Both the position numbers and the translations under genes were made by a program. The notes beneath the pieces are model-generated. The model did not search any database, was not told where the DNA came from, and worked only from the letters and a program-made list of their open reading frames with translations. From Cavia porcellus (taxonomy: Eukaryota > Chordata > Mammalia > Rodentia > Caviidae), in NCBI RefSeq assembly GCF_034190915.1, contig NW_026947491.1, forward strand, positions 21,516,101-21,580,100: a stretch of 64,000 nucleotides of DNA, read 5' to 3'. Shown piece after piece: positions 1-11,203 of the stretch; within the stretch, counting starts at the first letter, position 1; every line of letters begins with the position of its first letter.

Positions 1-1459
1 GGCATATTCCCAGAAGAACTGAAAGCATCATACCACAGTGATATATGTGCGCCTATGTTTATAGCAGCACAATTTGTAATCGCCACGTCTTGGAAACAAC
101 CCAAGTGTCCATCAACTGAGGAATGGATAAAAAAGTTGTGGTATTTCTATACAATGGAGTATTACTCAGCTATAAAGAAGGATCACATTGAGATATTTAT
201 CAATAAATGGGCACAACTTGAGACCATACTCATAAGTGAAATAAATCAATCTCGCATGTGTGAATACTGAATAGTTTCCCTAATGTAAGTAGTGATTCAA
301 ATATATAAAAGTATATGGTAATCATGATTCCCCATTATGTGGCCTTGAAGCCTTATAAAGTTTTCACTTATTAATTGAAAAGGCTTTATTCTGGGCTTCT
401 TGATATGGAAATATTTGAAGCTATAGTATATGAAGTTTTATTCAAATATTTCAAGGAAAAAGACAGACACTATGGTAACTACTATTCAGTCGGGTTATTT
501 GGTGGTGAACCACTAGGTTGCTGAAACAGTCATGCTTTGACCTGTATTGTTATGTTGTTATATCCTCTTTTATCTCAATCTCTTCCTTATTCATTAAAAA
601 ATTATTTAGTTATTTTTAATGGTTTTTTTAATTAAGGGGAAAAATTTAAAAATTAGCAGGATATATGTAGTAACTTTTTTTGATTTCCTATTAACTTGTT
701 TTGAAGTCCTATAATACTCCCACTCTCTTGTTTTGACTGATTAGACTCTGTTCCATTCTGTATGATAGTATCAAGTTTGAGGGTATAGGCAACTACTTTG
801 AAGGCAATAAGATTCACTAAGATGTCCATTCTGGTTTGACTATTATCTCCTTTGGAAGTCCTGTAGTGTTTACAATGTTTAGGCTTTATTGGTCTTGTTC
901 TCTACTGTTTTGTTCAACTTTATAATACCTAACGAGATAGACAATTCTTTTTAAGGAAACAAGATGCATTATGGTAACCATTGTTGATAACCTTGTATTT
1001 TGTTTTTACATCATGTACTATGCCTATCCTTGGTTTTGACTGACAGCTTTGTTTGGTCATATTTGACTTTATTCTCTTCCAAAAAAAAGTAATAAGAACT
1101 AAGGAGTAATAAAACCCAAAATGTATAAATTTTGTTGTATAAAAGAGAGGGGGAAAAAGTGCTCTAAAGGGTATAACTGCAAGTGTGTTTAGGGGTGTTA
1201 AATAGCTGACCATATTAATGTTTTTGGTTGGATCATTGAACACAACTATTTGCAGTCTCTCTGTTTGAATGTTCACTTTGTATGCTTTGATACTGTGACT
1301 TGAGCAACTATCTCTAGGATGATAATGTGTAATCTATTAACTGGTGATTTCTTACTGTTTTTTTTTTTTGTAGTTCTGTATTACTTGTACCCTTACACCG
1401 CTTTGTTTTGTTTTGTTTTTTCTCTTTTTCCTTCTAAATAAAATTTTAAAAAAAGAAAA
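1..1459 (+). mobile_element. L1 3' end (ORF2 C-terminus plus 3'UTR), cut by window edge
   Basis: Bases 1-273 encode the end of L1 ORF2, including the typical motif [20 protein letters not shown]. The same sequence recurs at 18,487-18,735. From 274 to 1,459 the DNA is a T-rich L1 3'UTR containing degenerate repeats with a core like GACACTATGGTAACTA, ending in an AAATAAAATTTTAAAAAAAG-type tail. The element joins at about 1,460 to the sequence that begins duplication block B, which lacks this L1 in its other copies (22,940 and 43,555). The insertion is therefore specific to this copy. The 5' part lies outside the window. Confidence 0.85.
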
Positions 1460-4400
1460 CTCCATGGCATGTTTATTATCCATTCATTTCTTGAAGGACA
1501 CTTTGCCTGACTCAGGAACTTAGCCAGCGAGAATAGAGCTGTAATAAACATGATAGCACATGATTTCTTTTGAGATACAAGTTTCAGAAACTGAATATAT
1601 CCTAGAAAGGCGATTTATGGATTAAACAGAATTTCTGTGCTTTAAAGTTTATAGAAAATTCATGCCACTTTCTAACAAGGCTAAACCAATTCATATATTT
1701 TACAGAACTGTAATGACTTCCCTTTTCTATTCACCCTTATCAGTGATCATCACTATTTTATTCTTTATCTTGCAATCATTTAAAATGAGGTGGCAGCGAA
1801 TGGTCCTGCATTTTCCACCTTCATTTACATTTCTAGAATTGCTTTGTTGAGAATATTTTCTGAGCCATTTTGTCCATTTTTAATTCCCTTAGACAGGTAT
1901 GTATTAAGATTATATTTCAATTTTAAACTACTTATTATCATTATGATTGCTGTTATTGTTATCATTATGATCATTATGCTGTAAAGTTTTTTTTTACTTA
2001 ATTATGCATTGTTAGTACAACCATGTTGTCACCTAATATTGGGCCAAAACATTTAGATTATGTCTTTGCTTTCTGTTGATTATTTCCTTTATGCAAATAT
2101 TTCTTTCTAGGTTGGTGCCATTCCATTTTATTTTTGTGTCAATTTACAAATGCAAGAGACAGGATTCTGACCTCATGAGCACCATTTTCTGAAGTGAACA
2201 CCAATGTCCAAACCTGTGCTCCTGCTGCTTGTTTCGAACATATTTTGGCTGCAAAGGGTATGGTTTGTCAGTTTTTTATTCTTTGCATTGCTGTACCTGC
2301 TAATTTTTGTCAGCAGCACGCTTTTTTGGATACTCTAACTATATCTAATCTATCTCCATTTATATCATCTGCTACAGTAGTGTTGGATAATGTCATCAGC
2401 ATTGTTCTTTTTAATCCAAGAATATTGTGTGTCCTAGATTATTTTTGTTAGCATAGGAATTGAGGGATTTTGTTTTTACTTCAGGGGAAAACACCATTGT
2501 TGCTACTACAGGGACTGGATTAAGTGTGAGTATTTATTTAGATAATTCTAATTTTGCATGTTGAGTGTTCTCCAAATGTAGATGAGTAAAGTCCTCATTT
2601 CCAACACCATGTTTAGGGGATGCTATGCACATTTAAATTTTGTCCTTGTGGGAGGTCTCTAGGTAACTGGATCACGCACTAGGCGAGATCATGAAACCCA
2701 GGTGCCCGCAGTGCTCTGTCTGCTCTACTGTGGAGATGACCTCTTTTTCGTGCTTATCTCCCACTGTCACGTGCCACCCTTCACTGCTCTCACCAAAGGC
2801 CAAACCAACCACGTGGCAAGGGCTTTATGAACAGAACCATCGCTGTACAGGAAATAGTACCGAGAACCCATGAATGGGATCATAGCAAATTAAAAGTCAG
2901 CTGCACAGCAAAAAATACAGCTGGTAATGGTGTGCAGAGGCAAAATCACAGTTCCCTTATGCAGGAAAACTCGCAAGTTTTCTGCCATGCCAGACCCATT
3001 CTGGTGAGGAGCCCTAGGAGAGCACTGTGAGACCACCTAACTGAGCAATCTGCTCTGCACAGAAGCAGCAAGAGCTGATGCTGGAGCTCTGTGAACACCG
3101 GATAAACATCAGGGCAGGAACAGCCTCACACTCCTTTCCTATCATCACTGACAGCGCAGCGGACATGGCAGGGGAGAGCACCTGTCTGTCTTGGGGAAGT
3201 TTGTCTGTGAATCTCATGACCTGGGAGAGGGCTCTGTGTGCCTCACGCCTTCTGAGGCTGATGCAGAAATTCTGGCTGTGGAATTTCACATTACATTAGC
3301 TGTGAAATGGGGCTGAGGTACACAGTATTGGGCTGGCCAGGCTTACAGTGTGTCCAGTGCATTTTCTTCTGAAATGAACATTGTTACCTCCAGAGTTTGA
3401 GAAAAATGTCCCTAAGCTGTCTACACATTCTGCTCTTCCTGTGCCTCAAACACATAGTTGGAAAAATCAGTGCTTTCATTGGGAGGCTCATTTGCATTAA
3501 GAACAATTGAGAAACTTTGATCTTTATTCCGTCTATCACCAAAACTGCTATTAGAGTTTGGCTGTATAATTTCTGTTCTTTTTCAGGATAGTGTAGAAAA
3601 AGGTAAAATACAGAAAGAAATATTTCATTCTCAATGGACAGGAAAGGTGACATATTTGAGGTTTTAGTGGATCTCCTGCAAGCAATATTTTTATATTTAG
3701 ATGGCATAAATAGTGACAAAAATGATATAGTTTTCAACAGTATCAAATAGTATAGTTCTCCAAGCATTTGTCATGAAGTAACAGATCTTGATTTTAGTAT
3801 TATATTTGACATTTTTTAAATGTTTAACTTTTAATGATCCTTTAGAAAAAGTCTCCAGAGACAAACATCTGATGTCTTTTTTGCAGGCAGTAGGTTGGGC
3901 CTTATAGATGATTCGGCAGCATTAAAATCATCCTGAAAATTTGAGAATTTGATAACATGAGTCTTTAGAGTCCTAAAAAGAAAGTGCAGATTAACTCTGA
4001 TCCTACGGATTCCCAGAATTTCCAGACAGCAGGACTGAGCCCCATTTTGACAGTGCTGAGAATGGGCATTGGTAGAAATACAAGGTTATAAATTTTCAGG
4101 TAAGTCAATGGGGAATGGGAATGGATTTGAGTGAGGATACCATCATGGATCCTGACATTGATGTGTACCTATACTGTCAATTTCCATTGTGTATTGAGCA
4201 CATTTGCACACAAACCTGTGATGCAGGTAACTCTCACTTGTTATCCCTGGGAACTGTGTGCTAGTTTCATCTCCCCAAAGCCACCCTTCATTTGAGAGCA
4301 CACCCAGCTGCCCAGCCAGCTCTACCCACCACCAATGTCTTGTCATGGAGTGACAGGACCTTGACCCAGAGCAGTGGACTCCACAAAGAGCACTGGGCTC

Positions 4401-4700
4401 TCTGAAGACCTCAACCTCTGCCCAGGGCAGCCCTCGAACAAGGACCTCCCCTTTTTTCCCTTGGGTCTTTCTCTACAGCAGTGCATTCCACATGCACATG
4501 TCTAAGGAGCACCCAGACACTCATTTAAATTTGGGTTCTTTCTCAGATTTTCAGGCATTGTGAGGGATCTAAGGACCTGTTCTTTAAGATCACTGAGCAA
4601 TGCCCACTCCTCTGTGGTCATGGCTCCCACATGTGAACATCACAGGAACTCAGCCAGGACAATGTGAAGAAGCTGCACCTGAGCTCAGTGTTCCCTGTGG

Positions 4701-5002
4701 TTCTCTCAGCTGCAGCTTCAGGAGTCGATATGTGGCCTAGTGAAGCCCTAGTAGACCCCGCTCCTCACCGGGCCCTAACTGTTCATTCCTTCGCTCATGG
4801 TGTCTCTTGAGGGCTAGATCCATCCGCACAGAGAGGAGGAGACTGAACAGAAGGGGCAGGATGATGATAGTGGAGGTCCAGCTGATAACTCATAGCCAAT
4901 TCACCAAGTTATCATCACAGGTGCCACATCCAAGAAGCAGCTCTCCCTTTAGCTTCACCCAGTGACCAATAGGGACCTTACAAAATACTATTGTGCAAGA
5001 GG
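4701..5002 (+). pseudogene. IGHV: IGHV pseudogene 1, clan II, highly degenerate
   Basis: The V exon begins near ttctctcag/ctgcagcttcaggag (QLQES-like FR1) and continues with a GLVKP-like stretch. It ends in tactattgtgcaaga (YCAR), so the second conserved Cys survives. Between these the frame is broken several times and CDR/FR2 are scrambled, so no V domain can be made. I could not identify a convincing leader exon. A 23-bp-spacer RSS follows directly. The copy at 26,198-26,481 is its duplicate with independent damage, so this segment was probably already a pseudogene before block B was duplicated. Confidence 0.8.
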
Positions 5003-5041
5003 CATTGTGAAGAGACATCAGTGTCTAACCACACACAAACT
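5003..5041 (+). other. IGHV recombination signal (23-RSS) of pseudogene 1
   Basis: Heptamer CATTGTG (5,003-5,009), 23-bp spacer (5,010-5,032) and nonamer ACACAAACT (5,033-5,041). The heptamer has CATT where the consensus has CACA. CAC at heptamer positions 1-3 is critical for RAG cleavage, and the T at position 3 probably makes it weak. Confidence 0.8.
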
Positions 5042-5413
5042 TCTCCACAGGGATGCTGAAGACCTAGTGGGGTATTCATGGGCTGCAGGGGATACACAGG
5101 ACAAAGCCAAGATTGAAGCCTCACATCAGCAGTGGGTGCTGCGAAGTGGGAGAGAATTGTTAGAATAGCAGAGGGCCCTGGGGATGCACAGAGAACCAGT
5201 AGGGGCCCAAGGAACAGGTACAGAGAAGAAAGTTTGGGAGCCAGCTTCCTGTCAGCATCTGCATTTCCTTTCTGGCTTAGCATTATGTGAACTCTGCAGA
5301 CCACACCATGCATCCACTCTAGGTTACGTAGGAGGTTTCCATGCTCTGAACTGTGAAGAATGTAGGGGGTTTTTGGTGATCAATTACAACACACACCAAA
5401 CAAATGCATCACA

Positions 5414-5843
5414 TAGGCCATCCGTGGACTGCGGAGGGAGAGAACCAACCCCATGGGAGGAGAGCCCTGCCCTGAAACCATATCACTGTCTTGTTTTTTC
5501 TTTTGGGTTGAGGTTTATTCTCTTTTGTTTTACTGACGTTAACTCTGAGGGCAGGAGCAGCTATTTGAAAGATAGCAAGACATGTTATGGAAGCCATTAT
5601 GTATTTACTATTGGCTTGTTTTGATGTCTTTTATTGCATTCATTGTTTTGTTTTTATTGTTTCTATTCTATCCTATTCTGTTCAATTTTCAATATGTCTG
5701 AAGGAGGCATCTGCAGCTATTTTGAAGACAGCAAAGGCATTGTGGTAACTATTGCTGATTTCAAAAGATTTGAAAGTCCTAATGATTTAATTTGATTGAT
5801 TTTATTGTTTTATTTTCTTTGCTTTTGTTCACTGTAAAATTAA
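5414..5843 (+). mobile_element. Truncated L1/half-L1 3' fragment with TSD
   Basis: A 430-bp insertion flanked by the TSD AAATGCATCACA (5,402-5,413 and 5,844-5,855). The inner sequence contains two L1 3'UTR-type repeats (GCAGCTATTTGAAAGATAG and GCAGCTATTTTGAAGACAGC) and a T-rich tail ending in AAAATTAAA. The paralogous position in block B copy 2 (about 26,880) is empty, so the insertion postdates that duplication. Confidence 0.8.
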
Positions 5844-6615
5844 AAATGCATCACACATTATTTATTAATCTTCATCTGAAATTAAGTGCAAGGGCAATTA
5901 TGAATTTCTTATACTGTAATTTTTAGGAAATTGGATGCTTTGGAAAATCCAGCCATCATGACTATCACCATCAATTTATGTGCTTATATCTATGAGGAAA
6001 TAATGTCTCATACAAGGATAAATATTTCTCTTTAAGAAAACATGCCATACACGAAGACAAAAATAGGGCAATTTATAGGAAACTGTATGAGAATATGTGG
6101 GTACCGTTTCATTACCTGTCTTTACCATGAAAATGGTTACATTAATATTTGACAGATTATATATGTGTCAAAATGTGTTGACTTATCCATAATTTAAAAT
6201 ATTATGTATAAATACAAAATTATTAGTGAAAATTAAGTCATACATAGATAATAAACCAAGATGTGTCACACTTAAACATATGCTTGAAAGAATATTGGGT
6301 TTCTATTTATTATAAAAACATAGAAATGCAGAAAAGTCACATCATGTTCTCTCACTTGAGGAAAAAGTTAGGCAATCATTGCAAAACATGACTACACTAT
6401 CTTACAATTCTTCAAGTACCAGTTCAGTACTATTGGAAGATTTCTATTGGAAGTACTATTGGAACATATAACATGGGAGCTCAGAGCTCATAGGTGTGTT
6501 GTGCTTCTCACTCTACATTCACATCTGCAAAACATAAAAAATAACCAAAACCATTAATTGCATGCACATATAACTATGATAAAACCCCCCACATGCTTTT
6601 CACAACACAGACAAA

Positions 6616-8832
6616 TATTGTTCACTATCTCAGGGAGCCTCTGTAATCTGCTGTTATCTATCTGCCATCTTTACTGGAACCCCCCATATTTATGATTTTT
6701 TAAGGCAGAGCTAGTGATGTCCTCACACTGAAATCCCTGCCTCTCTAAAGTCACCATAGACCTCGAGATCCAGCTCATCTTGTGAAGCTAAGCAAACTTC
6801 ATCCTTCATCCTTCTCTGTTCCTCACCTGAGACCAGCATAATCACTGATCTTTCCTTGTTTAGGGTCTGAGAGTTCATGTCACTGGTGTGATGTCCCAGG
6901 CGCTCTTGCACCATCCAGCCAGGGTGGGACCACCTCCCAGAACATGTCATCAACTGTAATGAAGCCAGTGCTTCACTGTGGCTCTTTTAAATTTGTGCTT
7001 CCCAGCAGATCCTTCAAATCCCTGATAATTTCTTGAGTGCATCCTGTTGTGTCTTTTTCAGTTGTAGGGATGAATAGTGATATTTGTATTTGTTGGATCA
7101 GACTCTTGATTCTTGCTAGTAACACATTAAATGTAACCTCTGAAGTCATATAAGTTTCCTGCTCCAAGCTCATAAGAAGTGAAAAAGATATTTTCAATGT
7201 TGAAAAACTAGAAAAAGTCTTTGGACTCACAAGAGTTATATTGCAGAGAGATCAATTACCTTAAGAAATGGATGACTGGAAAATCCAGCATCACTGGTGA
7301 CAACTATTTCCTTGGTACCAAAGTCAGTGGGGGCACACAGTGGAGGACACTGTGACATGGTAAGAATGGGTGGCTGGAAGACAGCAGAGAACCATGGTGA
7401 ATGTGAAAGCTCATTGGGTCACTAAACACACAGGTTCCCCCAGAGCCCTCCATGATCTCAAGGTGAGGACCAAATAGACCCTCAGGGCTCTGATAGGGAG
7501 ACAGGAGGGAGAAAGGAGAACAGATCCCTGACATCATCACCAAATGCCTTCTCCAGACCCTCAGGGAAAGGGCTTTGGTTACAGCTTTTATCTAGATGCT
7601 CCCCTAAAGCCTCATATTGCCATACATGAGGAGATGTAAAGATGGCTTGGTGTGACACTGGTGTAAGGGTGTGACCCTCGGATTCATTGTGTGGATGAGG
7701 GAAGGCAAAACCTGGATGCGACTGGCAGCACCCAAAAACCTTTTGGCCTGGATGAGGTAAAAGGGAGAGGCAGACTGCCTCCTGCTGCTGCCGCTGCTTG
7801 CTGTCTTCTGCCATGTCTTCTGTGTGTCTCTCTGACATGAAATAGGCTTTTCACCTCTTTGGTGCTTCTCGGCCATCACATCTTGCTTCAGAACAGGTAA
7901 CTAAGGACTGAATCTTGTACAAAGTATGAGCTAAACAAACCATTATTCACTTAACTTTCATGTCAGAATTTTTGTCAGCAACCACAATGGTAACCAAGGT
8001 GGCTTTGGTGGTGGACTGATGACTGCTGATAAACAATACCAGCTGAACTGAATCAGCATGGTGCTGAATATGGATGGCCCCTGAGGATTGTTGCCAAAAG
8101 CATAAAAGAACTGGAGTGGAATAAGTGTTGTTTTTGTGTGGCTATGTTGGCTTTCCTAGGTGCTGTTGGTTTTCCTGTTGCCGTGGGCTCACCTGGAGGA
8201 GCTTATTGAGCTTCTTTCCTGATATGAACTTAGCTGTTGTCATCATCAGAGAAGCTCCGGACCTTTAGGGAGCACTGGTCCATATTTCGCTTGTTGCTTC
8301 CTGGCTCCAGAGGGGAAGATGTGTGCTGTTCAATCTCCTGGAGAAGTTGTCATGCTGGCTTCCTGATACAAACTGTGCTATTTTCATCAGAAGAGGATCT
8401 TGGGACCTCGATGTTACTCAGGGTAGCTGTAGTACACTTTAGAAGAGCTCTGGTCCTTAACTTGAGTGCAGCTTCTTGGTTCCAGTGTGGATCCCTCAGT
8501 CTGCTAGCACCAATCCTTCAGCCTGCTGGTAAGACATTCTAGCTTCTACCCCTGACCTTTGGGGCTTCCAGGGCAGATCTGAGAAACAGACTTGCATGAG
8601 GCATTGTCATGGGCTCTAGGTCTCCTGCTGGACTCATGTGGGACATTTCCACAAGATCCAGGACCTTAGCTGGATCCTTTTGGTCTTGGTGTATGAATAG
8701 CTCTCCTGCAATCTTTCTTCTGAGTGATTATCAGAAAAAAATACTATAATGTGTCTTGTATTGTATTCATCTCCTTGCAAATTCTGACCACAACAGCTTT
8801 CAGAAAATTATTCATGGTAGCCACTGAATTTT
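6616..8832. other. Non-coding interval with no recognised gene
   Basis: Nothing here matches an IGHV segment or L1. Several 75-120-residue open frames lie on the minus strand (6,723-7,879), but they overlap each other in different frames and show no domain I recognise. The minus strand of about 6,700-7,990 may be an old dispersed repeat or LTR, but I cannot name it. An imperfect dimer of about 130 bp lies at roughly 8,190-8,465 (repeated 'ttcctgata..aact..gct.tt.tcatcagaag'). Confidence 0.4.
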
Positions 8833-9484
8833 AAATTTTAAAAATTTCAGGAGTGCGAAAATAGCAGCTTGCTAGGGGGCTGGGTGCAGAGTCTCTGCAG
8901 AGAAATCAGATCAGATGCTAGAATATGACAACATCGAGAGGGCCAGACGAATGGATAATGGTTCTTATTAACCAAGGCAGTAACCGAAGGGAAAAATAAA
9001 ACTAGGAAGCGGAAGGAAAAGCACAGGTGGAGAGCTGAAGCTGGATGTACTCACTGAGCCCCATTCCATGCTGTACTAACTGAGCCCCATTCCATGCTGT
9101 ACTAGGCATGCCCAGAGGATCTAAGGTTGTGCTGAGACCGTAGCTGCAGATAACGGGAGTCTGTGAATCCCAGACCCTTAACAGGAGGACGCAGTACAGT
9201 GAACAGTATATCCAAGGAGAAAAGCTGTATTGGCTCTTGGAGACTGCTAGAAATTGAGACCTGGGACCCCTCAAAGCAGCCAAAGCCACCAGGCCGCCCC
9301 AGAGGAGACTGTGAGAAGCTCCAGAGCTCTGAAGCTGGACATCATGCAGTTTTCTGACCAATCTGCACTGTGCTGGGAATGCAGTGAAGACAAGTGGTGC
9401 AGTGTGCAGTGAACTCAAGAGGAAGATCTGCATTGAGTCCCAGTGAGTACTAGGGACTCGGTCCCATGGCTGCTATTACTGGAT

Positions 9485-9850
9485 GGAGGACATCTTGGCA
9501 TTGGGCAGAGTCCGGAACCATGGTGGTATCAGTGACAGAGACAGGACTGGTGGAGGACATCTTGGAGATGGGCAGAGCCTGGCACCATGGGGACATCAGA
9601 TAGTCGCCCCTGGTGCAGAGAGGTCTGATGGAGGACATTGTGAAATTGGGCAGAGCCTGGCAACATGACAGCGTCAGTGACACAGAGAGGACTGGTGGAG
9701 GACATCTTGGAATTGGGCAGAGCCCAGCACCACAGTGACATCAGATAGTTGCCCCTGGTGCAGAGAGGTCTGGTAGAAAACAGCTTGGATTTGGCAGAAC
9801 CCTGCACCACGGTGACATTAGTCAGCCACTTCTGGTGCAGAGAGAGTTGG
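9485..9850 (+). repeat. Tandem monomers in half-L1 5'UTR
   Basis: About five imperfect copies of a 65-70-bp unit with cores such as GGTGGAGGACATCTTGG and TTGGGCAGAGCCTGGCACCA, alternating with CCCCTGGTGCAGAGAGGTCT. Tandem 5' monomers are known promoter units in rodent L1 families. Whether these drive transcription cannot be told from sequence. Confidence 0.8.
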
Positions 9851-10125
9851 CAGGGTCTGCTGGGGCTGAACCACACCTCTGGCTGGGACCCAATAAGCAG
9901 ATACAAAATAGTCATGACTCTGTGATGTCCACAAGATACAGCCTAACTTGTGGATTGACTGTCACAGAGGCTAGCCTGCACCATCCCTGCATCCCTGCCT
10001 AACTCAGGTAACACCAAATTGGGGAGGGCAGCAAAAACTCAAGTCAGCATGCTTCAAAAGACCCTAAGCAATACGGAGAGGGCCAGAGACCCCCAAGACA
10101 CACCAGTCTGAAAAAAACCAGAAAT

Positions 10126-11203
10126 ATGACAAGAGATAGAAATAAAAAAACTCCAGCTGCTGAACCTGGGAAAATAAGCCCAGAAGAAGTAAATACAGAA
10201 GAGGACCAGTACAGTAGCCATCCAATACTAGACACAGCATCAGCTGATATAAAGAAATACCTTCATGACCTCATAGACGAATTTAAAACTGTACTTTGGA
10301 TCCAAGTAAGGCAAGATATAAAGAGATTAATTAATGAAATGATAAGCTCATCCCAAGAGAACACAGATGGAAGAACGAAGGAAATCAGAAAAGAAAGAGA
10401 AACCTCTAATGAAGAATTTAAACATAGCCTAGAATACATGAAACAGATCCAAAGAGATTACCAGGAAAATAAAAATTCCACTGAAAACTGGCAAAATGCC
10501 TTGACAGAAACTAAAGTTAGCCTTGAAATTAACTTTAAGAGAGATTTATGAAACTTGAAGAGTGATTTATGATATATGATCACGAAAGAAAAGACCTCTT
10601 AAAAATAACGAGGAACCAGAAAGAAACAATTCAAAGACTAGAAGATGACAAAAGGATACATAACTTAAGAATAAAGCACATGAGCAAGGAAGCAGGAGTA
10701 ACCAAAAATGAATTACAAAGAATATTCACAGATATATTAAAGCAAAACTTCCCAAGCATGGGAAAAAGAAATGATATCCAGATAAATGAGGCTTATAGAA
10801 CTCCAGCCACCTACAACTAAAACAGATCTACACCCAGACATATAATAAAGATTCCAGAAATCCACCAAAAGAATAGCAGCCAGGGAGGGAAAAGAAGCAG
10901 ATTACCTACATTATTAAATAATTATAAAAAAAAGCAGACTTATCAACACAAACTCTCAAATTGAGAAGGGCTGGGGGGGGGGAATAGTCCAAGCCCTGAA
11001 AGAAAATAATTTACAACCAAGACTGATACACCCAGAAAAACTCTCTCTCAAAATTAATGGAGGAATTAAGATGCTTCCAAGACAAGGAGGAACTGTGGGA
11101 GTTCATGGGCACCAACCCTACCCTACAGAGACTGCTGAAAGACATTCCAGAGAAAGGAAGAAATACCAAGATTCCAGAAACAGTGGCAGAGAGGCCTCAA
11201 TGA
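10126..11203 (+). pseudogene. L1 ORF1-like protein gene, broken (half-L1 element 1)
   Basis: ORF1p is the L1 RNA-binding chaperone (coiled coil, RRM, C-terminal domain). The first open part (10,126-10,551, 141 residues) starts with a basic N-terminus (MTRDRNKK) and runs into the coiled coil. A stop and gap break it, and the same protein resumes at about 10,569-10,820 (RKDLLKITRNQKETIQRLED, then EAYRTPATYN at the start of the RRM). RRM and C-terminal remnants continue with stops and a G-run to the in-phase TGA near 11,201. No intact protein can be made. The start is chosen because half-L1 element 2 begins at the corresponding place. Confidence 0.75.

Larger units (their letters stand above)
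1460..6615 (+). repeat. Segmental duplication block B, copy 1
   Basis: This block aligns over its length with 22,940-27,780, and its first part with 43,555-45,060. Shared landmarks are the start (gaaaactccatg.ca.gttt), the 'accatgtttaggggatgctatg' area near 2,610, the IGHV pseudogene at 4.7 kb, and the 'ttcttcaagtaccagttcag' stretch near 6,410. Apart from the IGHV pseudogene and one young L1 fragment (5,414-5,843) I see no gene in it. The open frames it contains are short and shift between the copies, so they are not conserved as proteins. Confidence 0.8.

Noticed and set aside
6723..7879. Several overlapping minus-strand open frames of 75-120 residues
   Set aside because: They lie in three frames over the same DNA, show no domain I know, and lack splice or promoter context. 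At this length they are expected by chance or inside an old repeat.
9485..9850. Regular repeats that could be read as a CRISPR-like or satellite array
   Set aside because: The units are imperfect and directly adjacent, lie between an L1-type 5' end and ORF1, and the host is a vertebrate. They are 5'UTR monomers.
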